Assembly (NCBI GenBank): GCA_002843155.1
Contig: PGZD01000001.1
Span: forward strand, 1-64,000
Source: Gammaproteobacteria bacterium HGW-Gammaproteobacteria-3
Lineage (GTDB): Bacteria; Pseudomonadota; Gammaproteobacteria; Methylococcales; Methylomonadaceae
Direction: 5' to 3'
Length of the DNA: 64,000 bases
Shown: one piece after another, positions 56,047-64,000 of the stretch
Layout: each line of letters begins with the position of its first letter
How positions within the stretch are numbered: the first letter of the stretch is position 1
Translations under genes and position numbers: made by a program
The notes under the pieces: generated by a model
Database searches by the model: none
Told to the model about the DNA's origin: nothing
The model's input: only the letters and a program-made list of their open reading frames with translations

Positions 56047-56102
56047 TGGTTTCACAAGCGCGTGCAAAGCACCTCCATCCGTTTCAGAGAGAAGCTTCCG
56101 CT

Positions 56103-57422
56103 TCAGAACAACAGCCAGGCCAGCAAAAAGATGCTGTCGTTGTCGGAGGCATTTCTGCCGAAACCATCATAGTTGTGTCTGGCGCCATTGAATTTTCCAT
56201 AGGCTGTATACCGTGCAGCCAGTTTCACATTGGACCACGGCAGGTAATTCAGTTCCGCAATCAACCCATCGCTGTTTGGCTTGCCGTTAGTGCTGCCTGT
56301 AACCGGCTCCCCGGTGTTGTATTTGAGTTCATTGCTATTGCCCCAGGTGGAAAAAAACTGGATGCCGCCGCCAAAACGGCGTTGATAGTAATAATGGGCA
56401 TCCATCCTGAAAGTTTGCAGAACATCCGATTTATTAGACGTGAAGCCTTGGTCAAAACTTGCATTCCAGTCTTGCGCTTCCCGGATCCAGGTCGCCGCAG
56501 TGCTAACAATATGCGCGCCGCCGATGTATTGATATTGGGCATCAAGGGCAACGTCCGTAAAACGGTCTGTAGACCCTCCCGTATTATTGGGGTCCGGAAA
56601 AACATCAGCCACCATGCCGTAAGTCCCCGCCGCCAGGCTGTGAGATCCCCATTCGTGCTGTAAGGCGACACGCCAATAGGGTACAAAGTCATTTACTACG
56701 TTCTCAGTTGGGACACCCGCACCCAGCGGACGCAGCAAGCCTCGTCTGGCGCTACGATAAAAGGCAGCTTCCCCGTACACCAGGTTATTCCACAAGGTAT
56801 AGACACCCAAGCCTCCTACCTGACTGGCCAGAGTGGTATCAATCTGAGTTCGCGCGGCCGGCGACAGGGCCGCAGTTTCGGTATGGGGAAAACTCCATTG
56901 CGGCGTGCTGTTATAGATATCGGACACCGTCGGATTATTGTTTAACGTAAGGCCGTAAACCAGTTCCTGGTTATCGGCGATTGAAAAACTGTCGGCATAG
57001 CGGACGTCGAACATCTCCATCATGACTTTGTCCTCTATGCCGTCATAAAAGCCTTGGATCAATGCCCCCGATTTCTCGGTTATTTTCCCTCCATAATACA
57101 AACCTACCGCCTGCGGGATGACCTCATTATTACGCGGAAAATTCTCCGGATCCGTCCCCTTGGTTTTCCGGGTTGAATTCCAGGAAACCTGCAATAGGGC
57201 TGAAATAGGAAGCGAGGCCGGGAACTTGACATTGGGCGCTTTTTGGCTGAAGCCGCGCAACTTGAACTGACGCCCGAACGGCGTCAGTTCCGGGAAGACC
57301 GTATGGCAGGAGGCGCACTGCATACCCGTCTGCCGCCCCATGCTGGGCACTGCATGTGCGTTAGCTGAAACCAATAATCCGAGGAAAACCGTCATACCTA
57401 TGCGAAATGTTGCCATATTCAT
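56103..57422 (-). CDS. Cytochrome-porin fusion, Cyc2-like
   Basis: 439 residues: signal peptide ending AHA, then the haem segment VPSMGRQTGMQCASCH directly at the mature N-terminus, followed by ELTPFGRQFKLRGF and a beta barrel of about 350 residues ending in the aromatic C-terminus FLLAWLLF. This is the layout of Cyc2 proteins, in which one haem c is fused to an outer-membrane porin; the xRQTGxxCxxCH motif is the Cyc2 hallmark. Known Cyc2 proteins pass electrons from extracellular Fe(II) inward. Here it lies in a copper island with two further cytochromes, so the substrate may be a metal. Function is inferred. Confidence 0.65.
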   Translation of the reverse strand: MNMATFRIGMTVFLGLLVSANAHAVPSMGRQTGMQCASCHTVFPELTPFGRQFKLRGFSQKAPNVKFPASLPISALLQVSWNSTRKTKGTDPENFPRNNEVIPQAVGLYYGGKITEKSGALIQGFYDGIEDKVMMEMFDVRYADSFSIADNQELVYGLTLNNNPTVSDIYNSTPQWSFPHTETAALSPAARTQIDTTLASQVGGLGVYTLWNNLVYGEAAFYRSARRGLLRPLGAGVPTENVVNDFVPYWRVALQHEWGSHSLAAGTYGMVADVFPDPNNTGGSTDRFTDVALDAQYQYIGGAHIVSTAATWIREAQDWNASFDQGFTSNKSDVLQTFRMDAHYYYQRRFGGGIQFFSTWGNSNELKYNTGEPVTGSTNGKPNSDGLIAELNYLPWSNVKLAARYTAYGKFNGARHNYDGFGRNASDNDSIFLLAWLLF

Positions 57423-57532
57423 TCACCTCTATTTGACTGAGCAAGTTAGATGCAACTTTTTCCCACACGTTTGTTTCACTGAGTAGACTTTCGTATCCAT
57501 AATTGAATAGCCGCTACAATGAGATTAACGCA

Positions 57533-57685
57533 CTAGCATGGTTCGGGCAGAGCTGTTCCCACTGTCGCCAATAATGATCCAGTAGCGCCTTCGGAGATAT
57601 GAAGCCGAGCGCCAAGATGTTCGAGCGCATTGGTAAAAATCTCGGTGGCAATGAGAATAACGCTCAACATCGCCACTAACAATAG
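57533..57685 (-). pseudogene. Sodium/calcium exchanger fragment
   Basis: A 50-codon stretch on the minus strand reads SVILIATEIFTNALEHLG, then ARLHISEGATGSLLATVGTALPE, the conserved first alpha-repeat of CaCA-type exchangers (GA.GS..A..GTALPE), then stops. The rest of the gene is missing. Confidence 0.55.
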
Positions 57686-57701
57686 CCATCATTATGAATT
57701 C

Positions 57702-60700
57702 CTACTCGCTTTTCGAAAGACGCTTGATGTCTTTGTGCCAACGCCAAATAACATAGAGCGCCGGAATGACCAGCAGCGTCAACAACATGGCCGAACCGAT
57801 CCCGCCGATCATGGGGGCGGCTATACGCTTCATCACGTCGGCGCCGGTGCCTGTGGCGATCATGACCGGAAACAACCCGACGATATTGGCCAGGCCCGTC
57901 ATCATGACTGGCCGGATACGCTCCATGGCGCCGGTTTGAACGGCCTCCAGCAAATCCGCGAGCGAACGCAACTGTCCGGCTTCCTGGCGTCTACGGACGG
58001 CCTCATCCAGATAGGACAGCATCACCGCGCTGGTTTCGGCGGCGACGCCCGCGAGCGCGATTAAACCTACCCAAACGGCGATGCTCATATTGTATCCCAG
58101 GCCGTAAAGTGCCCACACGCCGCCGACCAGGGCCAGCGGCACGCCCAGCATCACCATCAGTGTTTCGGCAACGGAACGGAAAGTAAAGTAATACAGGATG
58201 AAAATGATCGCAAGCGTCAGCGGCACGAAAATCTTGAGACGCTGCTGCACCCGCTCCATGAATTCGTATTGTCCCGACCAGGTCAAGGTGTAACCTGTCG
58301 GCAACTCGATTTTTTCCTTCACGATGCGCTTCAAATCCTCCACATAACCGCCCACATCTCGTCCGGCCATGTCCACATAGACGTAACCGGCCAGCATGCC
58401 GTCCTCGTCCCGGATCATCGCCGGGCCGCTGACCATGCGCAGCTCCGCGAGCTGGGCGATGGGCACCTGTGCACCATTGGGGGCGCTCACCAACACCCGT
58501 CCCAATTTATCCAGGTCGTCGCGCAGTTCGCGCAGGTAACGCACATTGACCGGGTAGCGCTCGCGCCCTTCGATGGTGGTGGTGATGCTTTCCCCGCCAA
58601 TAGCGGATTCGATCATCTTGCTGACGTCCATGACGGTGAAGCCATAGCGGGCGATTTCGTCGCGCTTGATGACGAAGTCCAGAAAATAGCCGCCCGAAAC
58701 CCGTTCCGCGTAAACGCTGCGGGTACCGGGAACTTCTTTGGCGATCATCTCGATGGCTTTACCGATCTCCTCGATTTTTTTGAGGTCCGGCCCGAATATC
58801 TTGATGCCCACGGGAGTACGCACACCGGTGGTGAGCATGTCGATGCGCGCCTTGATCGGCATGGACCAGGTATTGGTCACGCCTGGAAACTGCAAGGCAC
58901 GGTCCATCTCCGCGATCAGGTCTTCATAACTCAGGCCCTCCCGCCACTGCTCCTTAGGCTTCAACTCCACCACCACTTCCATCATGCTGAATGGCGCCGG
59001 ATCGGTGGAGGTTTCGGCGCGGCCGGATTTACCGAACACATGCCCGACTTCAGGAAACGCCTTAAGCTTTTGGTCCATCTGTTGCAGGAGTTTCCCGGCT
59101 TCCGTGACCGAGATGCCCGGCAGCGTGGTCGGCATGTACAAAATGGTGCCTTCATACAGCGGCGGCATGAATTCCGAGCCCATGCGCTGATACGGCAGAG
59201 CGATGCTGGCGATGAGCAAGATGGCCAGTGCTACCAGCAGTGTCCGGTACCGCAGCGCTAGCCTCAGAATGGGCGCGTAAGCCCACTGCAACAGGCGACT
59301 GACCGGGTTGCGCCGTTCCGGAATGATTCGGCCCCGGATGAAGAGGGACAACAAGGCCGGGATCAGCGTCACCGCGATGACTGCGCTCATGGCGATAGAC
59401 AGGTTCTTGGTCAATGCCAGCGGCTTGAACAAGCGCCCTTCCTGCCCCTCCAGGGTGAAGACCGGCATAAAGGCGACGGCAATCACCAGCAGCGAGGCGA
59501 AGATCGGCGGCCCTACTTCCTTGGCGGAATCGATGAGGATCCGGTTGCGGTCGCCCACGCGGCCACCGCGTTCCCAATCCTCCAACCGACGGTGAGCATT
59601 GTCGACCATGACGATGGAGGCGTCCACCATGTCGCCGACGGCGACGATGATGCCGCCGATGGACATGATGTTCATGCCGACCCCAAGGAAATACATCGGG
59701 ATGAAGGCGATGAGGATGGCGATGGGCAGAGTGATGATGGGTATCAGGGCGGAGCGGAAATGCAGCAGGAAGACGATGATCAAGACACTGACCGTGATCA
59801 ACTCCTCGATCAGGTTTTCGTTGGCGGTGGCAACAGCCTCCTTGATCAGGTCGCTGCGGTCGTAGGCGGTCACGATCTTGACGCCGGCGGGCAGGGACGG
59901 CTCGATCTCCTTGAGTTTGGCCTTGACGCGATCAATCACCTCCAGGGTATCCTGGCCGTAGCGCATGATGACGACGCCTCCCACCGCCTCGCCTTGGCCG
60001 TCCAGTTCCGCGATACCGCGCCGCATGTCCGGCCCCAAACTAACCGTCGAGACATCGCGCAGCAGAATCGGCGTGCCACTCGGGCTGGCGCCCACCGCGA
60101 TTTGATCAATATCGGCGGTGGACTTGATATAGCCGCGCCCCCGGATCATATATTCTAGGCCGGAGAATTCGACGACTCGCCCCCCCACATCGAGGTTGCT
60201 CATGCGCACCTTGTCGATGATCTCGTTCAGATTAAGCCGGTAGGCCAGCACTTTAGTGGGATCGAGATTGATCTGATACTGGCGCACGAAGCCGCCGACA
60301 CTGGCGACTTCGGCAACGCCGTCCACGGCGCGGAGCCAGTAGCGCAGATACCAGTCCTGGAACGAGCGGAGCGAAGCCAAATCCTGCTGTCCGGTCGTAT
60401 CCACCAGCGCATACTGAAACACCCAACCGACCGCCGTGGCGTCCGGCCCGAGCTGCGGCGTCACACCTTCCGGCAGCTTGCCGGACAACTGGTTCATATA
60501 TTCCAAAACGCGGGACCGCGCCCAATAGATGTCGGTGCCGTCCTTGAATAGCACATAGACGTAGGAATAACCGAAGTCCGAGAACCCCCGCACCACCGTC
60601 ACATTGGGTGCGGACAGCAGGGCGGTGATGATGGGATAGGTGATCTGGTCCTCCATCAGGTCCGGCGAGCGGCCAGGCCACTGGGTATAGATGATGACTT

Positions 60701-60836
60701 GGGTGTCTGACAAATCCGGCAGGGCATCGATGGGGGTGTTCTTCATAGCCCACAAGCCGCCAGCGGCCAGACCGAAGACCAGAAGAAAGACGATGAAGCG
60801 GTTCTTCGCGCAAAATTCGATTAGATTTTCGACCAT
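57702..60836 (-). CDS. cusA: Copper/silver RND efflux pump CusA
   Basis: 1044 residues, a normal length for heavy-metal RND pumps. Twelve membrane helices in two blocks; motifs include NTPIDALPDLSDTQVIIYTQWPGRSPDLMEDQITYP, GGIIVAVGDMVDASIVMVDN, and WSMPIKARIDMLTTGVRTPVGIKIFG, of the Cu(I)/Ag(I) type (CusA) rather than CzcA. With CusB and CusC it exports Cu or Ag across both membranes, driven by protons. It follows cusB by 47 bp. Confidence 0.93.
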   Translation of the reverse strand: MVENLIEFCAKNRFIVFLLVFGLAAGGLWAMKNTPIDALPDLSDTQVIIYTQWPGRSPDLMEDQITYPIITALLSAPNVTVVRGFSDFGYSYVYVLFKDGTDIYWARSRVLEYMNQLSGKLPEGVTPQLGPDATAVGWVFQYALVDTTGQQDLASLRSFQDWYLRYWLRAVDGVAEVASVGGFVRQYQINLDPTKVLAYRLNLNEIIDKVRMSNLDVGGRVVEFSGLEYMIRGRGYIKSTADIDQIAVGASPSGTPILLRDVSTVSLGPDMRRGIAELDGQGEAVGGVVIMRYGQDTLEVIDRVKAKLKEIEPSLPAGVKIVTAYDRSDLIKEAVATANENLIEELITVSVLIIVFLLHFRSALIPIITLPIAILIAFIPMYFLGVGMNIMSIGGIIVAVGDMVDASIVMVDNAHRRLEDWERGGRVGDRNRILIDSAKEVGPPIFASLLVIAVAFMPVFTLEGQEGRLFKPLALTKNLSIAMSAVIAVTLIPALLSLFIRGRIIPERRNPVSRLLQWAYAPILRLALRYRTLLVALAILLIASIALPYQRMGSEFMPPLYEGTILYMPTTLPGISVTEAGKLLQQMDQKLKAFPEVGHVFGKSGRAETSTDPAPFSMMEVVVELKPKEQWREGLSYEDLIAEMDRALQFPGVTNTWSMPIKARIDMLTTGVRTPVGIKIFGPDLKKIEEIGKAIEMIAKEVPGTRSVYAERVSGGYFLDFVIKRDEIARYGFTVMDVSKMIESAIGGESITTTIEGRERYPVNVRYLRELRDDLDKLGRVLVSAPNGAQVPIAQLAELRMVSGPAMIRDEDGMLAGYVYVDMAGRDVGGYVEDLKRIVKEKIELPTGYTLTWSGQYEFMERVQQRLKIFVPLTLAIIFILYYFTFRSVAETLMVMLGVPLALVGGVWALYGLGYNMSIAVWVGLIALAGVAAETSAVMLSYLDEAVRRRQEAGQLRSLADLLEAVQTGAMERIRPVMMTGLANIVGLFPVMIATGTGADVMKRIAAPMIGGIGSAMLLTLLVIPALYVIWRWHKDIKRLSKSE

Positions 60837-60883
60837 GACCGATCCCGTATACTATTTGAAATATCTGTTGAGACAAGACGATC

Positions 60884-62062
60884 TCAATGCTTCATCCCTT
60901 TCATGCCGCCTACTGCATTCTTGAGCTGACTTTCGGAATCGAGCAGGAAGTTCGCCGAGGTGACGATATGTTCGCCCTCGTGCAGTCCCTCTAGAATTTC
61001 GATCCAGTCACCGCTGCGCTGGCCTATTTTTACATTGCGCCATTCAAGTTTGCCGCCGCCCAGATGAATAAAGATGATCTGCCGCTCCCCGGATTCCAGC
61101 ACCGCATTTTTGGACACTACCAACCGTGTTCCCAGCGGCACGGCAAGCTCCACATTGGCATACATTCCCGGTTTGAAAATTTCTGCTGGGTTATCCAGTA
61201 CGAAGCGAACCTTGGCGGTACGGGTTTGCGGGTCTACCGTCGGATAAATGAAATCGATCCGGCTTTGATACTGATTTTTTGGTGCATAGGATAGACTGAC
61301 CGATGCAGTTTGGCCCGGTTTTATCAGCGGCAGTTCATATTCGTAGATATCGGCCAGTACCCACACCTTGGTCAGATCGGCAATGGTATAAAGCTGATCG
61401 CCGGGATTAACGCGCATGCCGGCTAAAGCCGTCTTAGTAATAACCGTGCCGGTGAGCGGCGCATGGATCGGCAGGGCTTTCAGCACTTCACCGGTGCGTT
61501 CCAGATCACGGAGGTGATAGTCTTCAATATCCCACAAGCGTAAACGCCGGCGCGCCACATCAAGCAACGAATTCGCGCCTCTGGCAATTTCGGAAAACTC
61601 GCTGTTTCCTAAAGCTTTTGCACTTTGCAAGGCAAGCAAATATTCCTGCTGAGTTGCCACCAGTTCCGGGCTATACAGGGTAAATAGTATCTGGCCTTTT
61701 TTGACATGTTCACCCGTGGTGTTCACATAGAGTTGCTCGATCCAGCCTGCTATTTTGATATTCACCTGGGCGATAAAACGCTCGTTGATTTCCACGCGGC
61801 CCACGGTACGGATGTTTTGTTCCATGGGCCGGTATTTTGCTTCCTCGAACTTGACGCCAATCGATTGCAGGCGTTCGACGTCGATGTTCATGATATTTTG
61901 GCTATCAGGCTCTTTGGCCTCGGCCAAATGATTCGCACCGGCATGATTCGGAGGATCTCCTGCGTATGCCGGCGGCGCAGCAGCCAGCAGCAAGAGATAA
62001 ATAGCTATTGCACCGCTTTTGTTGAACAGTTGCTTGATGAGGCTGCTGTGTTTATGAATCAT
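60884..62062 (-). CDS. cusB: RND periplasmic adaptor CusB
   Basis: 392 residues: signal peptide ending PAYA, then the membrane-fusion-protein layout: beta-barrel strand MNIDVERLQSIGVKFEEAKYRPMEQNIRTVGRVE, lipoyl halves (AGWIEQLYVNTTGEHVKKGQILFTLYSPEL and HAPLTGTVITKTALAGMRVNPGDQLYTIADLTKVWV), helical hairpin between them, and a Met-rich C-terminus (GGMKGMKH). It links CusA to CusC. Its start overlaps the cusC stop (ATGA). Confidence 0.92.
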   Translation of the reverse strand: MIHKHSSLIKQLFNKSGAIAIYLLLLAAAPPAYAGDPPNHAGANHLAEAKEPDSQNIMNIDVERLQSIGVKFEEAKYRPMEQNIRTVGRVEINERFIAQVNIKIAGWIEQLYVNTTGEHVKKGQILFTLYSPELVATQQEYLLALQSAKALGNSEFSEIARGANSLLDVARRRLRLWDIEDYHLRDLERTGEVLKALPIHAPLTGTVITKTALAGMRVNPGDQLYTIADLTKVWVLADIYEYELPLIKPGQTASVSLSYAPKNQYQSRIDFIYPTVDPQTRTAKVRFVLDNPAEIFKPGMYANVELAVPLGTRLVVSKNAVLESGERQIIFIHLGGGKLEWRNVKIGQRSGDWIEILEGLHEGEHIVTSANFLLDSESQLKNAVGGMKGMKH

Positions 62063-63279
62063 GGCCGTTCTCCAATGATGCCTTCAAGCCGGGCGAGGGC
62101 TTTTTCATGTTCGACAATTTCGCCATGTAGTTCGATTTCATTGTCCAGCAGCGTCAGTAAACTGGACAGCAAACTGAGGAAATCCACTTTGCCGACACCA
62201 TAACTGGCCTGAGCCGCGGCAAGCGTGAAATGTGCCTGGGGAATAATGGCGCCTTGAAGAATGCGAATAAGTTCCTCGGCGCGTTGTGCCTGTGCGATAT
62301 TGTCCTTGACCCGGAACAACAGTTCCTGCCTGATCTTCTGCAAATCGTCCTTGCTGGCCTCCCGTCCGGCCACAGCCTCTTTCACCCCTTGCCGTTGTTT
62401 GGTGGCAAAATAGAGCGGCACTTCCACATTTAGCATGACCTGATAACCGTTGAGCCCAGTCGGTTCTTCACGGATGCCGCTGGCGCTGAGTTCAAAATTG
62501 GGTAAATATTCCCGCTTTGCCAGATCGATTGTTTTATCGCCGCGTTCCACGCCCTTTATTTGGGTGGTAAGTAGCGGCGCCGTGGTGCCGACCAATACTT
62601 CCAACTGTTCCTGGCTGTGTTGCAACGGCATTATCGCGATTTCTTCCGGGATTCCCAACGGACTATAGGGATGGCGATTCAAGAGCCGGTTAATGTCTGC
62701 CGACAGCGATTGCTTGCGTTGTTCTAAACTGGCCAGCCGCGCGATCAGCCGCGAAATTTCCGTCTGTGCCCGATAGACATCCTGTTGCGCGCCCTTTCCT
62801 ACCTCATAGTATGCCTTGGCGGTTTCCTCGAACTGAACCAGCAGGCGCTTGTTTTTCTCTACAATAGCTATCGATTTGACAATAAAATGGAGATCGTAAT
62901 AGGCCTCTTTGAGGGCGGCGACCAGTCCAAGCCGGGTCGCCAGATAGCTTTGTTCCAGCATTTCGGCTTCACTGGACGCGATTTCACCTTTGAGCCCGAG
63001 TTTGCCAGGAAACGGAATCGCCTGACTGACTCCAGCCATCGTTTCCCGTTTTTCCAATTCCCTGTGACTCCAGAGAAGTTTAGGATCGGGGAGGGTCTGG
63101 ACCTGGGGAATTCTGGCCTGAGCAGATACCCAGCGTTGTTCAGCCGCCTTGATTTCAGGGTTTTGATCCAACGCCTCCTGGATCAGTTGCGCCAATGGCA
63201 AAACGGGCTCAACGTTATTGTCAGCGGCGAGCATCGAAGCAGGCCACAACAGGCTAGCCCATAGCAAGGCGGATTTCAT
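62059..63279 (-). CDS. cusC: RND outer-membrane channel CusC
   Basis: 406 residues: signal peptide ending MLAA, then two TolC-type repeats (LAQLIQEALDQNPEIKAAEQRWVSAQARI and QLEVLVGTTAPLLTTQIKGVERGDKTIDLAKREYLPNFELS) with long coiled-coil helices. No lipobox is seen. First gene of cusCBA. A remnant of a P-type ATPase lies directly upstream, so the original promoter region has been rearranged. Confidence 0.9.
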   Translation of the reverse strand: MKSALLWASLLWPASMLAADNNVEPVLPLAQLIQEALDQNPEIKAAEQRWVSAQARIPQVQTLPDPKLLWSHRELEKRETMAGVSQAIPFPGKLGLKGEIASSEAEMLEQSYLATRLGLVAALKEAYYDLHFIVKSIAIVEKNKRLLVQFEETAKAYYEVGKGAQQDVYRAQTEISRLIARLASLEQRKQSLSADINRLLNRHPYSPLGIPEEIAIMPLQHSQEQLEVLVGTTAPLLTTQIKGVERGDKTIDLAKREYLPNFELSASGIREEPTGLNGYQVMLNVEVPLYFATKQRQGVKEAVAGREASKDDLQKIRQELLFRVKDNIAQAQRAEELIRILQGAIIPQAHFTLAAAQASYGVGKVDFLSLLSSLLTLLDNEIELHGEIVEHEKALARLEGIIGERP

Positions 63280-63480
63280 GATATTTCTCCTGAGCCGTTC
63301 ATTTGAACTGGTTTACAAAAATGACCAAGGTCGAAGTACTTGCCCTTGCGTCGTTTATTTTGCTCATACCGGGCGAGCCGATTTTTTGCTTCATTTGGCA
63401 GAAAGCCCTGCTCCAAATCGTTTTCAATACGGCTTGCGGCTTCGATAATCGATAGTTGTACCATGCGTTCATAGAGGTGC
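63276..63480 (-). pseudogene. P-type ATPase N-terminal remnant
   Basis: Reads IIEAASRIENDLEQGFLPNEAKNRL, then ARYEQNKRRKGK, closely matching the first residues of the P2 ATPase at 45512. A shift after KGK moves the remainder (LVIFVNQFK) to another frame. DNA identity to 45350-45510 is high, so loss is recent. It ends at the cusC start. Confidence 0.8.
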
Positions 63481-63637
63481 TCCTCGGCAACGGCTCCCTG
63501 CGTTGGCTAGAGCCGCTTACTGTTAGTGCTCTACCTTCCACCATAACCCACAGGGATTTGGGGATGCAGACTTTGCATGGAGCAAAATATCTGCCCATGC
63601 AGTCCCATTAACAGAAAATCGGCAATGCCAACTTGTA
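63481..63637. other. Intergenic sequence, nothing recognised
   Basis: Short gap between the ATPase remnant and the last gene; no gene or clear structure found. Confidence 0.4.
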
Positions 63638-64000
63638 TTAAACGTTTGATTTTTCATTATTGTGGCCTGCAGTTTCCGGCAGACGGCAAAATCCTTGTGC
63701 AGGAAAATCCAGGGCGCTGTTAAATTTGCTGGATAAATTCTGGAAGGCAATGAGCCCGGTGAGTTCGACTATTTCACCCTCGTTAAAGTATTCATACAGG
63801 CGCCGAGACAAATCGTCATCAACCCGCCGATCGGTATACGTCACAGCCTCGACATAGTCCAGAACAAGCCTTTCCTTGTTATCGAACAACCCGCTTTCTT
63901 GCCATCGAGCAAGAGCCTCCACCTTGTTCATGGAGCCCGTTCTTTTTGCCAACACGGCGGAGTTAATATCAATACAAAAACGGCAGCCGTTTATTTGCGA
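63638..64000 (-). CDS. AhpD / carboxymuconolactone decarboxylase-like protein, partial
   Basis: The gene runs off the window end. The visible part begins INGCRFCIDINSAVLAKR, containing the redox CxxC of AhpD-like proteins with the following D and the family's conserved region, then NKVEALARWQES, LDYVEAVTYTDRRV and a helical end FNEGEIVELTGLIAFQNLSSKFNSAL. Such proteins are alkylhydroperoxidase-related. Genes of this kind often lie near metal and redox stress functions. Start not visible. Confidence 0.75.
   Translation of the reverse strand, partial: SQINGCRFCIDINSAVLAKRTGSMNKVEALARWQESGLFDNKERLVLDYVEAVTYTDRRVDDDLSRRLYEYFNEGEIVELTGLIAFQNLSSKFNSALDFPAQGFCRLPETAGHNNEKSNV

Noticed and set aside
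58269-59261. 330-codon plus-strand frame opposite cusA
   Set aside because: Antisense shadow of the RND pump; no family features.

Overview
The window looks like a piece of a gammaproteobacterial genome, possibly a methanotroph or other methylotroph. I infer this from the repeat types, the sulfur-scavenging and copper genes and the general gene style; no pmo, mxa, rRNA or other marker gene is present to prove it. Mobile DNA, repeats and gene remnants are abundant.

1-3.8 kb is chromosomal flank: a fatty acid desaturase, a partial second copy of it, three small coiled-coil membrane proteins of the DUF1640/CCDC90 type, a MITE-like palindromic element and other short repeats. At 3787-3833 lies the 3' part of a tRNA-Asn(GTT) gene followed by its terminator, and 150 bp further in a P4-type tyrosine integrase. 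This is a classic integration junction. An intact tRNA-Asn is expected at the far end of the element, outside this window.

4-25.5 kb is an integrative conjugative element of the SXT/R391 (MobH) type. Recognisable are an integrase, a Fic-like protein, a lytic transglycosylase, a FlhDC/SetCD-like activator pair, a UPF0175/DUF3368 toxin-antitoxin pair, the mating-pair genes traF-traH-traG, mobI with a palindrome-rich upstream region (candidate oriT), a merR-merT-merP-CopZ-like metal operon without merA, a replication module (TrfA-type initiator, eight 17-bp iterons, a perfect DnaA box, an AT-rich stretch), and the relaxase TraI, coupling protein TraD and a TraJ-like membrane protein. A near-identical 36-bp palindrome lies 34-35 bp upstream of both traF and traI. 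The core secretion genes (traLEKBVC, W, U, N) are not in this window.

25.7-40.2 kb is accessory: a TSUP transporter, a HupE-like protein fused to an exported domain, a TonB-dependent receptor, a patch of decaying mobile elements (group II intron with a 34-nt domain V and a frameshifted reverse transcriptase, an IS3 remnant, an IS1595 copy interrupted by a ~230-bp repeat that also occurs 2.4 kb away), a FadL-type porin broken at a run of 11 G, and a partly decayed organosulfur cluster (amidohydrolase and MsuE-like remnants, OsmC, SfnG remnant, MetY, SfnR-like activator).

40.5-63.3 kb is a copper/silver resistance island: a single 1653-residue ORF joining a P2-type and a P1B copper ATPase, copB, a DUF2934 protein, copA, small His-rich exported proteins, a cytochrome c, the two-component system copRS with two matching operator-like boxes, a restriction-endonuclease-like gene with AT-rich codons, a cytochrome group including a Cyc2-like cytochrome-porin, and cusCBA. 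Remnants of further P-type ATPase genes at 54.4 and 63.3 kb show repeated duplication and loss. The window ends inside an AhpD/carboxymuconolactone decarboxylase-like gene.
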